From NCBI RefSeq assembly GCF_947495315.1, contig NZ_CANLYD010000001.1, positions 434,001 through 498,000 of the forward strand: a stretch of 64,000 nt of DNA, given 5' to 3'. Below the pieces are notes generated by a model, which had not been told where the DNA came from, ran no database searches, and saw nothing but the letters and a program-made list of their open reading frames with translations. The stretch's first letter is position 1. Every line of letters starts with the position of its first letter. Positions 17,303-27,576 of this stretch are shown here, in pieces. Origin of the DNA: an uncultured Aquimarina sp. (GTDB taxonomy: Bacteria > Bacteroidota > Bacteroidia > Flavobacteriales > Flavobacteriaceae). Both the position numbers and the translations under genes were made by a program.

Positions 17303-19075
17303 TTAGCCATAAATTTTACTATATAGATCTTGGTATTTTGCCTTGATCACTCGTCTTTTTAGTTTCATAGTAGGAGTGAGGTGTTCTGCTTCAATGCTCC
17401 ATTCGTCTGATGTAAGTTCGAATCTTTTGATACGTTCCCACTTTCCGAATTTTTCATTATGCTCATCAACTTCTTCCTGTACGCGATCAATTACGGTTTG
17501 GTTACTTACGATTTCCTCATTTGAATTCCCGATGGAAATATCTTTTCGACTTGCCCAATCCTTTACAAATTCAAAATTTAGTTGAATAAAAGCGGCAGGC
17601 ATTTTTTCTCCATCACCGATAACCATTATCTGTTCGATAAAACGTGATTGTTTCATCGCATTTTCTATTACCTGAGGAGCAACATACTTACCTCCTGAAG
17701 TTTTGAACATTTCTTTTTTACGATCAGTAATCCTTAAGAAACCTTCACTGTCTATTTCTCCAATATCTCCAGTGTGGAAATATCCATTTTTCAGAACTTC
17801 TTTACTTTTTTCTTCATCCTTATAGTAACCGATCATTACTTGTGGTCCTTTTATAAGAATCTCACCATCTTCGGCAATTTTAACCTCTGTTTCGGGAAGC
17901 ATTTTTCCTACGGTACCAATTTTAAAACCTCTGTCTCTAATATCATTTACAGAAATTACAGGTGATGTCTCTGTTAATCCATAACCTTCCATTACGCTTA
18001 TACCTGCAGCATTAAAAACTCGAGCAAGTCTGGATTGTAACGCGGCACTTCCTGATGCAATTACTTTTAGATTTCCTCCTAATGCTTCCTGCCACTTGCT
18101 GAAAATTAGTTTTCTTGCAATACCTAATTTCTTCTCATACCACCAGCCATTAGCTCCATAAGGTTCATATTGTAATCCTAGTTCTACAGCCCAGAAAAAT
18201 AATTTCTTTTTTACACCTGTTAGATCTGCTCCTTTAGCAATGATTTTATCATATACTTTTTCCAGCAATCTAGGAACAGCTGTCATCATATCAGGCTGTA
18301 TCTCTTTTAGGTTGTCGCTTATTGTTTCCAGGGATTCAGCAAAATAGATACCTATACCTCTATACTGGTATAAATACATTAACATCCTTTCATAAATATG
18401 ACAAACAGGTAAAAAACTCAATGCTTTAACTTCTCCGTCGAATTCCGAAAATCTAGTAGAACTATGCAAGGCGTTAGTTACTATGTTTTTATGACTTAAC
18501 ATAACTCCTTTTGGTCTACCTGTAGTTCCAGAAGTGTATATTAAGGTAGCGAGATCATCTTCTTTTACGGAAGCCATTAACTTCTCTACTTCTTCTTGAT
18601 TACTATCATCGCTTCCGAGTTCTAAAACTTTATTCCAGCTATCACAGCCTTCCAGATCATTAAAAGAATACACTTCTTTAAGAGAAGGTACATTATCTTT
18701 TATGTTTTTTACTTTTTGTAAAACTTCATCATCAGATACAAAACAATATACAGATTCAGAATGGTTTAAAACATATTCATAATCTTCTTGAGAAATAGTA
18801 GGATAAATAGGTACATCCTGAGCAGCAATTTGCAACACACCGATGTCAACAATATTCCATTCTGTTCTATTATTAGAAGAAATTATGGCAACTTTATCAT
18901 TTGGTTTAACACCTAATCGCAATAAACCACGGCTGATTTGGTTTGCTTTTTCTACATATTCCTTAGAAGAAGTAGCAACCCACTTTCCATCATATTTTGT
19001 TATTAAAGCTTTGTCTAAATTGTATTTCTCTAGTTGATAATGTGGAAAATCAAATAATCTAGTAATTGTATTCAT
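17303..19075 (-). CDS. Long-chain fatty-acid--CoA ligase (AMP-forming)
   Basis: 590 residues. It activates fatty acids with ATP and CoA so they can enter beta-oxidation. The ATP-binding P-loop is TLIYTSGTTGRPKGVMLSH. GYGLTETSP is the A5 motif. YFHTGDIG and the hinge ITDRKKEMFKTSGGKYV are the A7-A8 region typical of the FAA1/LC-FACS group. It is alone in its transcript, upstream of the marR-fad operon, with a MarR-type palindrome ~170 bp before the start. No signal peptide; cytosolic or membrane-peripheral. Confidence 0.9.
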   Translation of the reverse strand: MNTITRLFDFPHYQLEKYNLDKALITKYDGKWVATSSKEYVEKANQISRGLLRLGVKPNDKVAIISSNNRTEWNIVDIGVLQIAAQDVPIYPTISQEDYEYVLNHSESVYCFVSDDEVLQKVKNIKDNVPSLKEVYSFNDLEGCDSWNKVLELGSDDSNQEEVEKLMASVKEDDLATLIYTSGTTGRPKGVMLSHKNIVTNALHSSTRFSEFDGEVKALSFLPVCHIYERMLMYLYQYRGIGIYFAESLETISDNLKEIQPDMMTAVPRLLEKVYDKIIAKGADLTGVKKKLFFWAVELGLQYEPYGANGWWYEKKLGIARKLIFSKWQEALGGNLKVIASGSAALQSRLARVFNAAGISVMEGYGLTETSPVISVNDIRDRGFKIGTVGKMLPETEVKIAEDGEILIKGPQVMIGYYKDEEKSKEVLKNGYFHTGDIGEIDSEGFLRITDRKKEMFKTSGGKYVAPQVIENAMKQSRFIEQIMVIGDGEKMPAAFIQLNFEFVKDWASRKDISIGNSNEEIVSNQTVIDRVQEEVDEHNEKFGKWERIKRFELTSDEWSIEAEHLTPTMKLKRRVIKAKYQDLYSKIYG

Positions 19076-19242
19076 ACGTTGTTTCAGATATGTTTTTTCT
19101 CTGTTTGTAAAGACCTTCTAAATTTAAGAATTATGTTTTAAAAAACGTAACCCTTAACTGTTATAATAAAGTTGTACAACAAATTTGTTTAATATAATCA
19201 AAATTCTCCGAATTCTTATGCGCTAGAGAATTTTAAAAACTA

Positions 19243-19256
19243 CTATGCGTGCATAG
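19243..19256. promoter_or_regulatory. Putative MarR operator, site 2 (acyl-CoA ligase promoter region)
   Basis: CTATGCGTGCATAG is a perfect 6-2-6 palindrome, extended by one further A/T pair on each side. Its match upstream of marR (17149-17162) and nowhere else I noticed in the window suggests one shared regulator. It lies 168 bp from the ligase start, farther than a typical repressor site. An additional inverted repeat (AAATTCTC...GAGAATTT, ~19201-19233) sits next to it. Confidence 0.55.
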
Positions 19257-19306
19257 TTTCGCAAATTATAAAAAATATCACAATACACAACCCTAATATA
19301 TAAAAA

Positions 19307-19332
19307 AAGGAGCTATCTTTTGATAACTCCTT
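19307..19332 (-). terminator. Terminator of the M14 peptidase gene
   Basis: AAGGAGCTATC (19307-19317) pairs imperfectly with GATAACTCCTT (19322-19332). A run of A upstream becomes a T tail on the minus strand, right after the peptidase stop codon. Confidence 0.75.
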
Positions 19333-19358
19333 AAGTTTTATGGGTTTTAATTGAAGAA

Positions 19359-21758
19359 TTATCGTTTTAAAATTTTAAAAGTTTTGATGTTACCATTTAT
19401 TTCTATCGTTAGGAAATACAATCCAGAATTTAATTTTGAGATATCAAGCTCTTGATCTCCAGAAACTTTACTTTTAGTAGATACCTCTTGTCCAATCAAA
19501 TTTCTTAGGTGTAGGCTAAAATTAGTGGAAGATGAAGGAGAAATTTTTAAAATATCTTTAACTGGATTAGGGAAAATTTTGAATTCAGAGAAGACATTAT
19601 CTTGAACATCTAATACATCTTGATTTATAGAATTTACAATCAGATTATCAAAAAAGAAACCATCTTCTTCAGTATTACCATCAGAAGCAAATTGAAAACG
19701 AACTTTGATAGTTTCTCCAAGATAATCACTAAGGTTAATTTCTTCTAGTACCCAATCTGCCTGGGTTCCATCATACAGAGGCTCGCCTGTTGGTTGCCCT
19801 GCATTCGTACTACCAGAGTTCGTGAATTTTCCGCATTGTGGAATCCAGGAGCTTCCATTATCTATTGACACTTCGAATTGTGCATAATCCCAGTTGTTCT
19901 CGATATCCCATTTTGCATAAAATTGAACATTTGCAAATGCCGCATCACTAAGATCTATATTTTGAGAAAGTTCGATTGTCTTATTTTGATTAGCACTATA
20001 GTTTCCATTAGGAGATTCGGTTATTGAAGCATTAGCTGATACAAAGGTAGCCGTGGTGGTAGACCAGCCAGACTGTGTGTAATCAACTAAACTATTAGCG
20101 TCATTGTTAACAATACTCTGCAGCTCGCCATACTTTTTAGTAATATTTACAGATTCTGTAATGGCACCTCCATCAAGGAGAATTGTATAGGAAATGTCAT
20201 CGCCAATTTGGACTGAATTATTGATGTTTATTTGAATGTTATCAGATATATCCGTGCCAATTTGTGTGTTGGTATAGCTTTTGGAACTGCCGATACTCGT
20301 AATATTTCCAGACACTGGTATGATATTTACGGTAAAATTTCCATTGCCAGTTACACCAAGTCTTTTAAGTGTGTAATTAGCATTAAAAGAAGTGTTTTCT
20401 CCGATAAATATATTTCCGGTACTTTCTATTTGAGCATAATTATTGGTCATTTTAGCGGCTGTAAGATTTAGATACATCATTTCTTTACAGATTCCGTCTA
20501 TTTGATTAGAAGCTGGCCAGAATGAAGTTCCAACTTCTGGAGTGAAAGAAAATATTTTATTGTGCGGTTGTGTAGTTCCGCCGTACATAAAATCATCACT
20601 ATCTCCCGCAAAAGGAGCATCTCTTAAAGGATTATAACCATTCTGGGATGTAAGTTCTGCACCTATTGCTATATACGTATTTTCATCTGGAGTAGGTGTG
20701 TTATCAGCATAAGAGTACGGAAAGTACAGCAACTCACCAAAAGTGTGATTGTTTAAGGCGATAACAAAATTATGTTGCTCCGTAAACCATTTCATAGCTT
20801 GATTTTCTACTTCAGAAAATGCGCTTGTACCATGATATGTCTGAGCATTAGTATTATTTGAAGATCCAGGACCTCCCCAAGTTGCGTTAGCAGAATTTCC
20901 ATTTGGATAATGATCATAATTACGATTGTTATCAACGCCATGAGTATTAAACCTGTTTTTCCTCCAAAGTCCACCACCGTTAGGATTAGTTACTTGGTTG
21001 TACAGATATCCATCAGGGTTTAACACTGGTATAAAGTAAAGTTCTGTATTGTCTACAATTTGTTTAATATCTGGATTAGAATTATAGTTCTCTAATAGAT
21101 ACCACATATAGTAAATAAGCTGAGATAAACTTGCGGGTTCTCTAGCGTGATGAATTGCATCATATAGTATTTCTGATTCATTCTCATCTACATCGGGGTT
21201 GTCAGAAATGCGTACCCATTGTATCGTGTTACCGCCAATAGAAGGACTAACAGAATTGTCAGGAGTTCCATTTGTTACAAAAGTCCCAATATTTGATCTC
21301 TCAGAAATCAGTGTTGGATATTGAGCGCGCATGGCATCGAGATTGTCCAACATTTCCTGATATGTTAAATATCCACCCATGGATCCTAACGAAAAATTAG
21401 ATGGAGTAGGGTAGTAAGTCGTAGTTCCATTACCGGAGGGGCATGTTAAGTTTTGTATGGCTTTTTGGGTTTTGGCAATTTCATTTCTTTTAATAAAATC
21501 TGCTTCTGCGTCTTCTATTATAATGTCGACTTGGAAACCAAGATTTCGTGCAGTTTCAATTTCTGTTGATGAGAAATCCGAAATAATAAAAATTCCATGT
21601 TTATGCTGGCCATGATCCATGGGAACTCCTGCTTCCATCAGTTTTTTAAAATTCTGAGGAGTATTATATGTGATTTTAGCTTTGCTATATGTTGGTTTTG
21701 TTTGAGAAATAGCAAAAGCTGAAACCAATAGAAATAGGGTTATAAGTATTTTTTTCAA
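19359..21758 (-). CDS. Secreted zinc carboxypeptidase (M14), T9SS cargo
   Basis: 799 residues from a TTG start; this start is needed because it begins the signal peptide MKKILITLFLLVSAFAISQ. A metallocarboxypeptidase domain spans ~125-430. Zinc ligands are His204 and Glu207 (HHARE) and His339 (LNNHTFGE), with Glu409 (TPEVGTSFWP) as the general base. It should trim C-terminal residues from peptides outside the cell. A jelly-roll-like MAM/CUB-type beta domain lies at ~555-715 (WDYAQFEVSIDNGSSW), and a T9SS type A tail at ~727-799 (KIFPNPVKDIL). It is a single-gene unit. Confidence 0.88.
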   Translation of the reverse strand: MKKILITLFLLVSAFAISQTKPTYSKAKITYNTPQNFKKLMEAGVPMDHGQHKHGIFIISDFSSTEIETARNLGFQVDIIIEDAEADFIKRNEIAKTQKAIQNLTCPSGNGTTTYYPTPSNFSLGSMGGYLTYQEMLDNLDAMRAQYPTLISERSNIGTFVTNGTPDNSVSPSIGGNTIQWVRISDNPDVDENESEILYDAIHHAREPASLSQLIYYMWYLLENYNSNPDIKQIVDNTELYFIPVLNPDGYLYNQVTNPNGGGLWRKNRFNTHGVDNNRNYDHYPNGNSANATWGGPGSSNNTNAQTYHGTSAFSEVENQAMKWFTEQHNFVIALNNHTFGELLYFPYSYADNTPTPDENTYIAIGAELTSQNGYNPLRDAPFAGDSDDFMYGGTTQPHNKIFSFTPEVGTSFWPASNQIDGICKEMMYLNLTAAKMTNNYAQIESTGNIFIGENTSFNANYTLKRLGVTGNGNFTVNIIPVSGNITSIGSSKSYTNTQIGTDISDNIQININNSVQIGDDISYTILLDGGAITESVNITKKYGELQSIVNNDANSLVDYTQSGWSTTTATFVSANASITESPNGNYSANQNKTIELSQNIDLSDAAFANVQFYAKWDIENNWDYAQFEVSIDNGSSWIPQCGKFTNSGSTNAGQPTGEPLYDGTQADWVLEEINLSDYLGETIKVRFQFASDGNTEEDGFFFDNLIVNSINQDVLDVQDNVFSEFKIFPNPVKDILKISPSSSTNFSLHLRNLIGQEVSTKSKVSGDQELDISKLNSGLYFLTIEINGNIKTFKILKR

Positions 21759-21915
21759 GGTTTACGTATTTAGGTTTAAAAAGGGTTGTCGATACTTTTG
21801 TAAAAATACTGATTAAATTGTCATAGTTTATAGCACTTAAGCCAGCAGTACAGTTACTAGTATATAACAGTTGTATAGCAATAAACCCTAAATAAGTTTT
21901 AAATAAAAGTCAGAA

Positions 21916-24900
21916 TTACTTTGTATCCTCAATCCATAACCTAGCATTTACAAAAGCTTCTATCCAAGGTGACACCTCATCTTGTCTTCCTTTTGGATAG
22001 TTCGCCCAGTTCCATTGGAATGTTGAACGCTCGATATGAGGCATCATTACTAAATGACGACCTGTAGTATCACACATCATAGCAGTGTTATAGTCTGATC
22101 CATTAGGATTGGCCGGATATCCTTCATATCCATATTTTGCAACAATGTTATATTGATCCTCGGGCAGCGGAAGGTTAAATTTCCCTTCTCCATGTGAAAT
22201 CCATACACCGAGCGTGCTTCCTTCTAATGAAGATAGCATTACAGAGTTGTTCTCCTGAATCTTGACAGAAGTAAATCCACTCTCGTGTTTTTGAGAATCA
22301 TTATGGTGCATTTTTCCGTGTTCGCTATGCTCAGGATTGATTACTTCTAATTCCATAAATAATTGACAGCCATTACAGATCCCAACTGATAATGTGTCTT
22401 CTCTTTTGAAAAAGTTATTCAAGGCGGTATTGGCCTTTTCATTATAAAGGAAAGCGCCTGCCCAGCCTTTAGCAGAACCAAGAACATCACTATTCGAGAA
22501 TCCACCTACAGCGCCTATAAACTGAATATCTTCTAATGTTTCGCGACCAGAGATAAGATCGGTCATATGCACATCTTTTACATCAAAACCAGCCAGATAC
22601 ATAGCATTGGCCATTTCACGTTCAGAATTACTTCCTTTTTCTCTTATGATAGCGGCTTTTGGTCTCTCGACTCCGTTTGAAGTAATAGGAAGTTTTCCTG
22701 TAAAATGTTTTGGAAAAGTGTATTGTAATGATTGCTTAGCGAAATTTTCAAAACGATCCTTTGCTAGATTATTAGCGGTTTGCTTTTGATCTAAAAGACA
22801 TGATGTTTTAAACCATGTTTTTCTCAGCGATTCAATATCAAAGTTATAAGAATCGTTTGAGTTTTTAATTTCTAAGGAAGCTTTATTAGTTACGCTACCA
22901 ATATTGAAGAATTCAACACCGTTTTCAGAAAGAACTGTTTCTATATCGGAGTTGGCAATGCTTTGGAACACGATTCCTGCATTTTCTGCAAAAAGTAATT
23001 TGATAGTATCTTGTTCTCCTATTTCCGAAAGATCTAATGTTGCACCTAAGTTAACATCTGCAAAACACAATTCTAACAAAGTAGTAATTAAACCACCAGA
23101 AGCTACATCATGACCCGCTACAATTTTGTTATCTCTTATTAATTGCTGAATTGTATTAAAGGTGTTTTTAAAATTTTGTGCATCTCTAATGCTTGGAGCT
23201 TCAGAACCTATTTTGTTAACTACTTGAGAAAAAGAAGATCCTCCTAGTTTATAAGTGTCCTGAGATAAGTTAATATAATAGATGTTTCCGCCATCTTTTT
23301 GAAGCACAGGCTCTACTACTTTGGTAATATCATTACAATTACCAGCGGCAGATATGATAACCGTTCCTGGAGAAATTACTTCTTCATTTGGGTATTTCTG
23401 CTTCATGGAAAGAGAATCTTTACCAGTAGGTACATTGATCCCTAAATCAATAGCAAAATCCGAAATTGCTTTTACAGCTTTATATAAACGAGCATCTTCT
23501 CCTTCATTCTTACACGGCCACATCCAGTTAGCGGATAAAGAAATAGAATCTAATCCATCTTTTAGTGGTGCCCAAACGATATTAGTTAAGGCTTCTGCTA
23601 TAGAGTTTTTACTTCCTGCTTCCGGATCAATAAGTCCAGAAATAGGGGAGTGCCCTATAGAAGTAGCAATACCTTCTTTAGAAGTATAATCCAAGGCCAT
23701 TACTCCGCAATTATTAAGAGGTAATTGCAGAGGTCCGGTACATTGTTGTTTAGCAACTTTTCCTCCGACACAACGGTCTACTTTGTTTGTGAGCCAGTCT
23801 TTACAAGCAACAGCTTCTAGTTGTAATACCTGCTCCAGATAGGTGTGAAAACGTTCTTTTTGGTATGAAATATCCTGATAATTGCGATCGATGGTTTTAT
23901 CATTCATGATCGTTTTAGGAGAACTACCGAACATATCTTCTAAAGCCAAGTCCATAGGTTTGTCACCTTTAGTCTTGGATTCGAAAGTAAAACGGTCATC
24001 ACCGGTAACATCTCCTACCTGATACATTGGAGAACGCTCACGTTCTGCAATACGTTCTAAAGTGTCAATATCTTTTTTCCCGATAACTAATCCCATTCTT
24101 TCCTGAGACTCATTACCAATAATTTCTTTGGCTGATAGTGTAGGGTCACCAACAGGAAGTTTATCAAGGTCGATTTTTCCTCCGGTTTCTTCTACCAGTT
24201 CAGAAAGACAATTAAGATGTCCTCCAGCTCCATGATCGTGAATAGAAACGATGGTGTTTACATCGCTTTCTACCATACCACGGATGGCATTGGCAGCGCG
24301 TTTTTGCATTTCTGGATTAGAACGCTGAATGGCATTCAATTCGATACCGCTGCTAAATTCTCCTGTGTCTGCTGAAGAGACCGCAGCTCCGCCCATACCA
24401 ATTCGATAATTTTCACCACCAAGAATGACAATCTTATCTCCGGTTTCAGGTATGTCTTTAAGTGCTTGTTCAGCTTTACCATACCCAATTCCACCAGCCT
24501 GCATAATCACTTTGTCAAAACCTAGTTTACGGGCATCTTCTTCATGCTCAAAAGTAAGTACAGATCCAGTAATTAGTGGTTGTCCGAATTTATTTCCAAA
24601 ATCGGAAGCTCCGTTAGAAGCTTTGATTAGTATGTCTACAGGTGTTTGGTACAGCCATTTTCTTTCTTCCACAGATTGTTCCCAAGGTCTATTTTCTTCT
24701 AATCGTGAGTAAGAAGTCATATAAACAGCTGTTCCTGCTAATGGTAAAGAACCTTTTCCTCCAGCGAGGCGATCTCTGATTTCTCCACCAGAACCTGTAG
24801 CAGCGCCATTAAATGGTTCTACGGTTGTTGGGAAATTATGAGTTTCAGCTTTTAGCGAAATAACACTTTCAAAAGGTGTTTCTTGATAGAAATCTGGTTT

Positions 24901-25584
24901 ATCAGCACTTTTTGGAGCAAACTGGGTAACCTTTGGGCCTTTTACAAAAGCTACGTTGTCTTTATATGCAGAAACAATATCGTTAGGATGTATTTCTGAA
25001 GTTTTCTTTATTAATTTAAAAAGAGAAGTAGGTTGCTCTTCTCCATCAATAATAAAGGTACCATTGAATATTTTGTGTCTACAGTGTTCTGAATTGACTT
25101 GAGAAAACCCGAATACTTCAGAATCTGTTAATTTTCTTCCTATTTTTTTCGCTACTCCTTCCAGATACGCAACTTCTTCTGGACTTAGTGCTAAACCTTC
25201 AGCTTTATTATAAGCCTCTATATTGTCTATTTCAAGAATTGCTTCTGGTTCAATATCTATAGTGTATATGTCTTGATTTAGACTACTATATTTTTGAGAA
25301 AGCATTGGATCAAAGTCAGTGAAACTCTCTGATATCGATTGAAATTCTTCAATTCGAATGATTCCTTCAATCCCCATGTTTTGGGTAATTTCCACAGCAT
25401 TAGTACTCCAGGGTGTAATCATTGCGGCGCGTGGACCAACAAAAAAAGCGTCAATGGACGCCGAGGATATTTTAGGTTGGTTGCCAAATAACCATACTAA
25501 TTTTTTGATATTTTCTGTCGAGATTTCATTAGTGGTTTGTACCGCAAATACATTCTCATTTTGGTTTCCGAAGAAGTGGATCAT
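21916..25584 (-). CDS. purL: Phosphoribosylformylglycinamidine synthase
   Basis: About 1222 residues. It makes FGAM from FGAR, glutamine and ATP in de novo purine synthesis. This is the large single-chain type in which the synthetase (AIRS-like repeats) is followed by a class I glutamine amidotransferase domain. VFGFSQVNSEHCRHK and SVISLKAETHNFPTTVEPF mark the synthetase. The C-terminal glutaminase nucleophile is in VGICNGCQLFMELE, and WISHGEGKF follows. I set the start at the ATG giving MIHFFGNQ rather than the upstream TTG, because family members begin there. No other purine gene is adjacent. Confidence 0.93.
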   Translation of the reverse strand: MIHFFGNQNENVFAVQTTNEISTENIKKLVWLFGNQPKISSASIDAFFVGPRAAMITPWSTNAVEITQNMGIEGIIRIEEFQSISESFTDFDPMLSQKYSSLNQDIYTIDIEPEAILEIDNIEAYNKAEGLALSPEEVAYLEGVAKKIGRKLTDSEVFGFSQVNSEHCRHKIFNGTFIIDGEEQPTSLFKLIKKTSEIHPNDIVSAYKDNVAFVKGPKVTQFAPKSADKPDFYQETPFESVISLKAETHNFPTTVEPFNGAATGSGGEIRDRLAGGKGSLPLAGTAVYMTSYSRLEENRPWEQSVEERKWLYQTPVDILIKASNGASDFGNKFGQPLITGSVLTFEHEEDARKLGFDKVIMQAGGIGYGKAEQALKDIPETGDKIVILGGENYRIGMGGAAVSSADTGEFSSGIELNAIQRSNPEMQKRAANAIRGMVESDVNTIVSIHDHGAGGHLNCLSELVEETGGKIDLDKLPVGDPTLSAKEIIGNESQERMGLVIGKKDIDTLERIAERERSPMYQVGDVTGDDRFTFESKTKGDKPMDLALEDMFGSSPKTIMNDKTIDRNYQDISYQKERFHTYLEQVLQLEAVACKDWLTNKVDRCVGGKVAKQQCTGPLQLPLNNCGVMALDYTSKEGIATSIGHSPISGLIDPEAGSKNSIAEALTNIVWAPLKDGLDSISLSANWMWPCKNEGEDARLYKAVKAISDFAIDLGINVPTGKDSLSMKQKYPNEEVISPGTVIISAAGNCNDITKVVEPVLQKDGGNIYYINLSQDTYKLGGSSFSQVVNKIGSEAPSIRDAQNFKNTFNTIQQLIRDNKIVAGHDVASGGLITTLLELCFADVNLGATLDLSEIGEQDTIKLLFAENAGIVFQSIANSDIETVLSENGVEFFNIGSVTNKASLEIKNSNDSYNFDIESLRKTWFKTSCLLDQKQTANNLAKDRFENFAKQSLQYTFPKHFTGKLPITSNGVERPKAAIIREKGSNSEREMANAMYLAGFDVKDVHMTDLISGRETLEDIQFIGAVGGFSNSDVLGSAKGWAGAFLYNEKANTALNNFFKREDTLSVGICNGCQLFMELEVINPEHSEHGKMHHNDSQKHESGFTSVKIQENNSVMLSSLEGSTLGVWISHGEGKFNLPLPEDQYNIVAKYGYEGYPANPNGSDYNTAMMCDTTGRHLVMMPHIERSTFQWNWANYPKGRQDEVSPWIEAFVNARLWIEDTK

Positions 25585-25710
25585 GCTTCCAGACTTTGTG
25601 TTGTTTTTAATAAGCTGCAAATTTACTGTTTTTCTTTACAAAGTATTGTATAAAACTTAATAGGAATAATAGAGTTATTCACTAAATTCTAAACAATGAA
25701 CATAAATAAA

Positions 25711-25734
25711 AAAAGCGGCTAAATTGCCACTTTT
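25711..25734 (-). terminator. Terminator of the endonuclease I gene
   Basis: AAAAGCGGC (25711-25719) pairs with GCCACTTTT (25726-25734) with one mismatch. It lies five bases beyond the minus-strand stop codon and is followed by a T-rich run on that strand. Confidence 0.65.
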
Positions 25735-25738
25735 CATT

Positions 25739-27556
25739 TTATCGTATAATTACTTTTTTGGTAATACTCCTCTGAGATGAGATAATCTCCACTAGTAGCA
25801 TTCCTTGAGGGAGACTTGATAACTGAATAGTCTCTTTAATATTCTTCTTAGAAACAATTTGCTTCCCTGTAATATCATAAATGTTTAATTCGCTAGTAGC
25901 ACCATTAGGAATATTAATAGTGATAGAACCATCTATTGAAGGATTTGGATACACTGTTATTAGGTCATCCAGATCCAAATCATCGACTCCTAAGGTAGGG
26001 TCATAGCAAGTCCAAGATAGATCATCAATGATTACTCTATCACTAGTTGTTGCTTTGTCTGTAAAGGAAATTACAACATTTCCTGTAACATTAATATCAT
26101 TAATAGTTGTGGTTTCCTCTGTATCACCATATGGAATTGTTCCTACAGCAGTTCCGTTAACTTGTACAGTAAATGTTCCACTACCACCACCAAATGCTCT
26201 AATGGTAGTTACTGTTAAAGAACCAATACCTCCTGAAATCGAAGGAGCTGTAAGCTCTCCATTTCTAATAGTAATTGCAGCATCTGTAAGAGTTTGATCT
26301 GTTCTAGCGTCTGTTGCGGTCCAGGTTCCTCCATCATCACCTGTCCACATACGATCAAGATATTGACTGGATGAAGCTCCTATGTTGGTAAAGGTTTCTG
26401 AAGCACAATCACCGCCGCCAGTTCCTCCAGCTAAGGTTGTGCCATTTACTGAATTACTTTGTGCAGATTCGTTTCCAGCTGCATCTTTTGCTAAGACGGT
26501 AAAAGAGTACGTAGTTTCAGCACTTAAACCGTTAACAGTTGTGCTGGTAGAAGCAACAGATTTATTAAAAACTGAATTTACATATACATCATATTCTGTT
26601 ACAGTGGTATTATCGGTAGAGGCTGTCCAGGAAAGATCAATGTTATTAGAAGTTTCATTAGATACCATTAAATTGGTTGGAACCGTTGGTGCTTCTGTAT
26701 CTACTGTTACGCTCCATATCATTTGTACATATTCTGGATGATCAATGAAAGGATTTCTATTGTTCTGTCTTGCAAAAATAGCATCATTTCTATCCATTTC
26801 TCTTGTAGATACAGGATCCTGTAAATGCCAGGTTACAAGAATATTTAAAAAAGTATCATCAAAAACCTGATCACTAGTTCCATTAAACATAGTATATGAG
26901 TACCCCGCTACATTATCCTCATATCGAGTTGCAAAGTAGAAATGCATTCTTGCAATATCTCCTTTAAATTCGTCTATGGGCTCGAAAACCGTAGCAGTAT
27001 ATCCAGCAGAATATCCAGCATCTAAATTGTTACCTCTTTTAGAGTCATTGGTGGTTGTTAAATTTGGAGTCTCTACTCTTCCAAACGGGAGACTACCACG
27101 TGCACCATTTACAAATTTATCAGAAGGAACTACAAAATGAGCATCAGAACGTTGAGGAGTAACTTGATTAAAAACAGATTGCGGAATTATATGTTCACGG
27201 TTATAGAATTCTCCTTCAGAAGTTCCGCCAGATCCTGGATCCTGATCGGTAAAATGAGTGTATTCATAAGAATCGGTACCACCTGGTTTTTCAGAATACA
27301 TGTCCAAAACACTACCATTATTTTCATAATACGAATCGGAATCTGAAGTTACATATGTTGTATATAATCCAGCATAACCGGGATCTGTAGATTGAAATTC
27401 TGGAGTTAAACCATCGTTGTCACTATCAATAATATTTTTTAGTTGCGTTTTTAGGGAGTATCCTGATCCGGTTGCAGAGTCATAATATCCTGATGGAACT
27501 TGACTAAAACCAAAATAAAATGCACAAAGAGCAATTAAAAGTAATCTTGTTTTCAT
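25739..27556 (-). CDS. Secreted endonuclease I with Fn3 module, T9SS cargo
   Basis: 605 residues. Signal peptide MKTRLLLIALCAFYFGFSQ. Residues ~25-285 match the endonuclease I (EndA/NucM) family, with FYNREHIIPQSVFNQ carrying the catalytic His (H122) of the beta-beta-alpha-metal type, then GNNLDAGYS and GDIARMHFYFATRYE. These enzymes cut DNA and RNA non-specifically outside the cell for nutrient use. A fibronectin type III domain (~290-378), a jelly-roll-like domain (~385-525) and a T9SS type A tail (~533-605, VYPNPSIDGS) follow. The upstream gap to the methyltransferase is 20 bp in the same direction, so co-transcription is possible. Confidence 0.88.
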   Translation of the reverse strand: MKTRLLLIALCAFYFGFSQVPSGYYDSATGSGYSLKTQLKNIIDSDNDGLTPEFQSTDPGYAGLYTTYVTSDSDSYYENNGSVLDMYSEKPGGTDSYEYTHFTDQDPGSGGTSEGEFYNREHIIPQSVFNQVTPQRSDAHFVVPSDKFVNGARGSLPFGRVETPNLTTTNDSKRGNNLDAGYSAGYTATVFEPIDEFKGDIARMHFYFATRYEDNVAGYSYTMFNGTSDQVFDDTFLNILVTWHLQDPVSTREMDRNDAIFARQNNRNPFIDHPEYVQMIWSVTVDTEAPTVPTNLMVSNETSNNIDLSWTASTDNTTVTEYDVYVNSVFNKSVASTSTTVNGLSAETTYSFTVLAKDAAGNESAQSNSVNGTTLAGGTGGGDCASETFTNIGASSSQYLDRMWTGDDGGTWTATDARTDQTLTDAAITIRNGELTAPSISGGIGSLTVTTIRAFGGGSGTFTVQVNGTAVGTIPYGDTEETTTINDINVTGNVVISFTDKATTSDRVIIDDLSWTCYDPTLGVDDLDLDDLITVYPNPSIDGSITINIPNGATSELNIYDITGKQIVSKKNIKETIQLSSLPQGMLLVEIISSQRSITKKVIIR

Positions 27557-27576
27557 TGTTTGTTGCGTAAGTTGAG

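Noticed and set aside
25584..25620. Longer purL start from TTG
   Set aside because: Adds twelve residues not seen in the family, while the ATG gives the usual MIHFFGNQ beginning.
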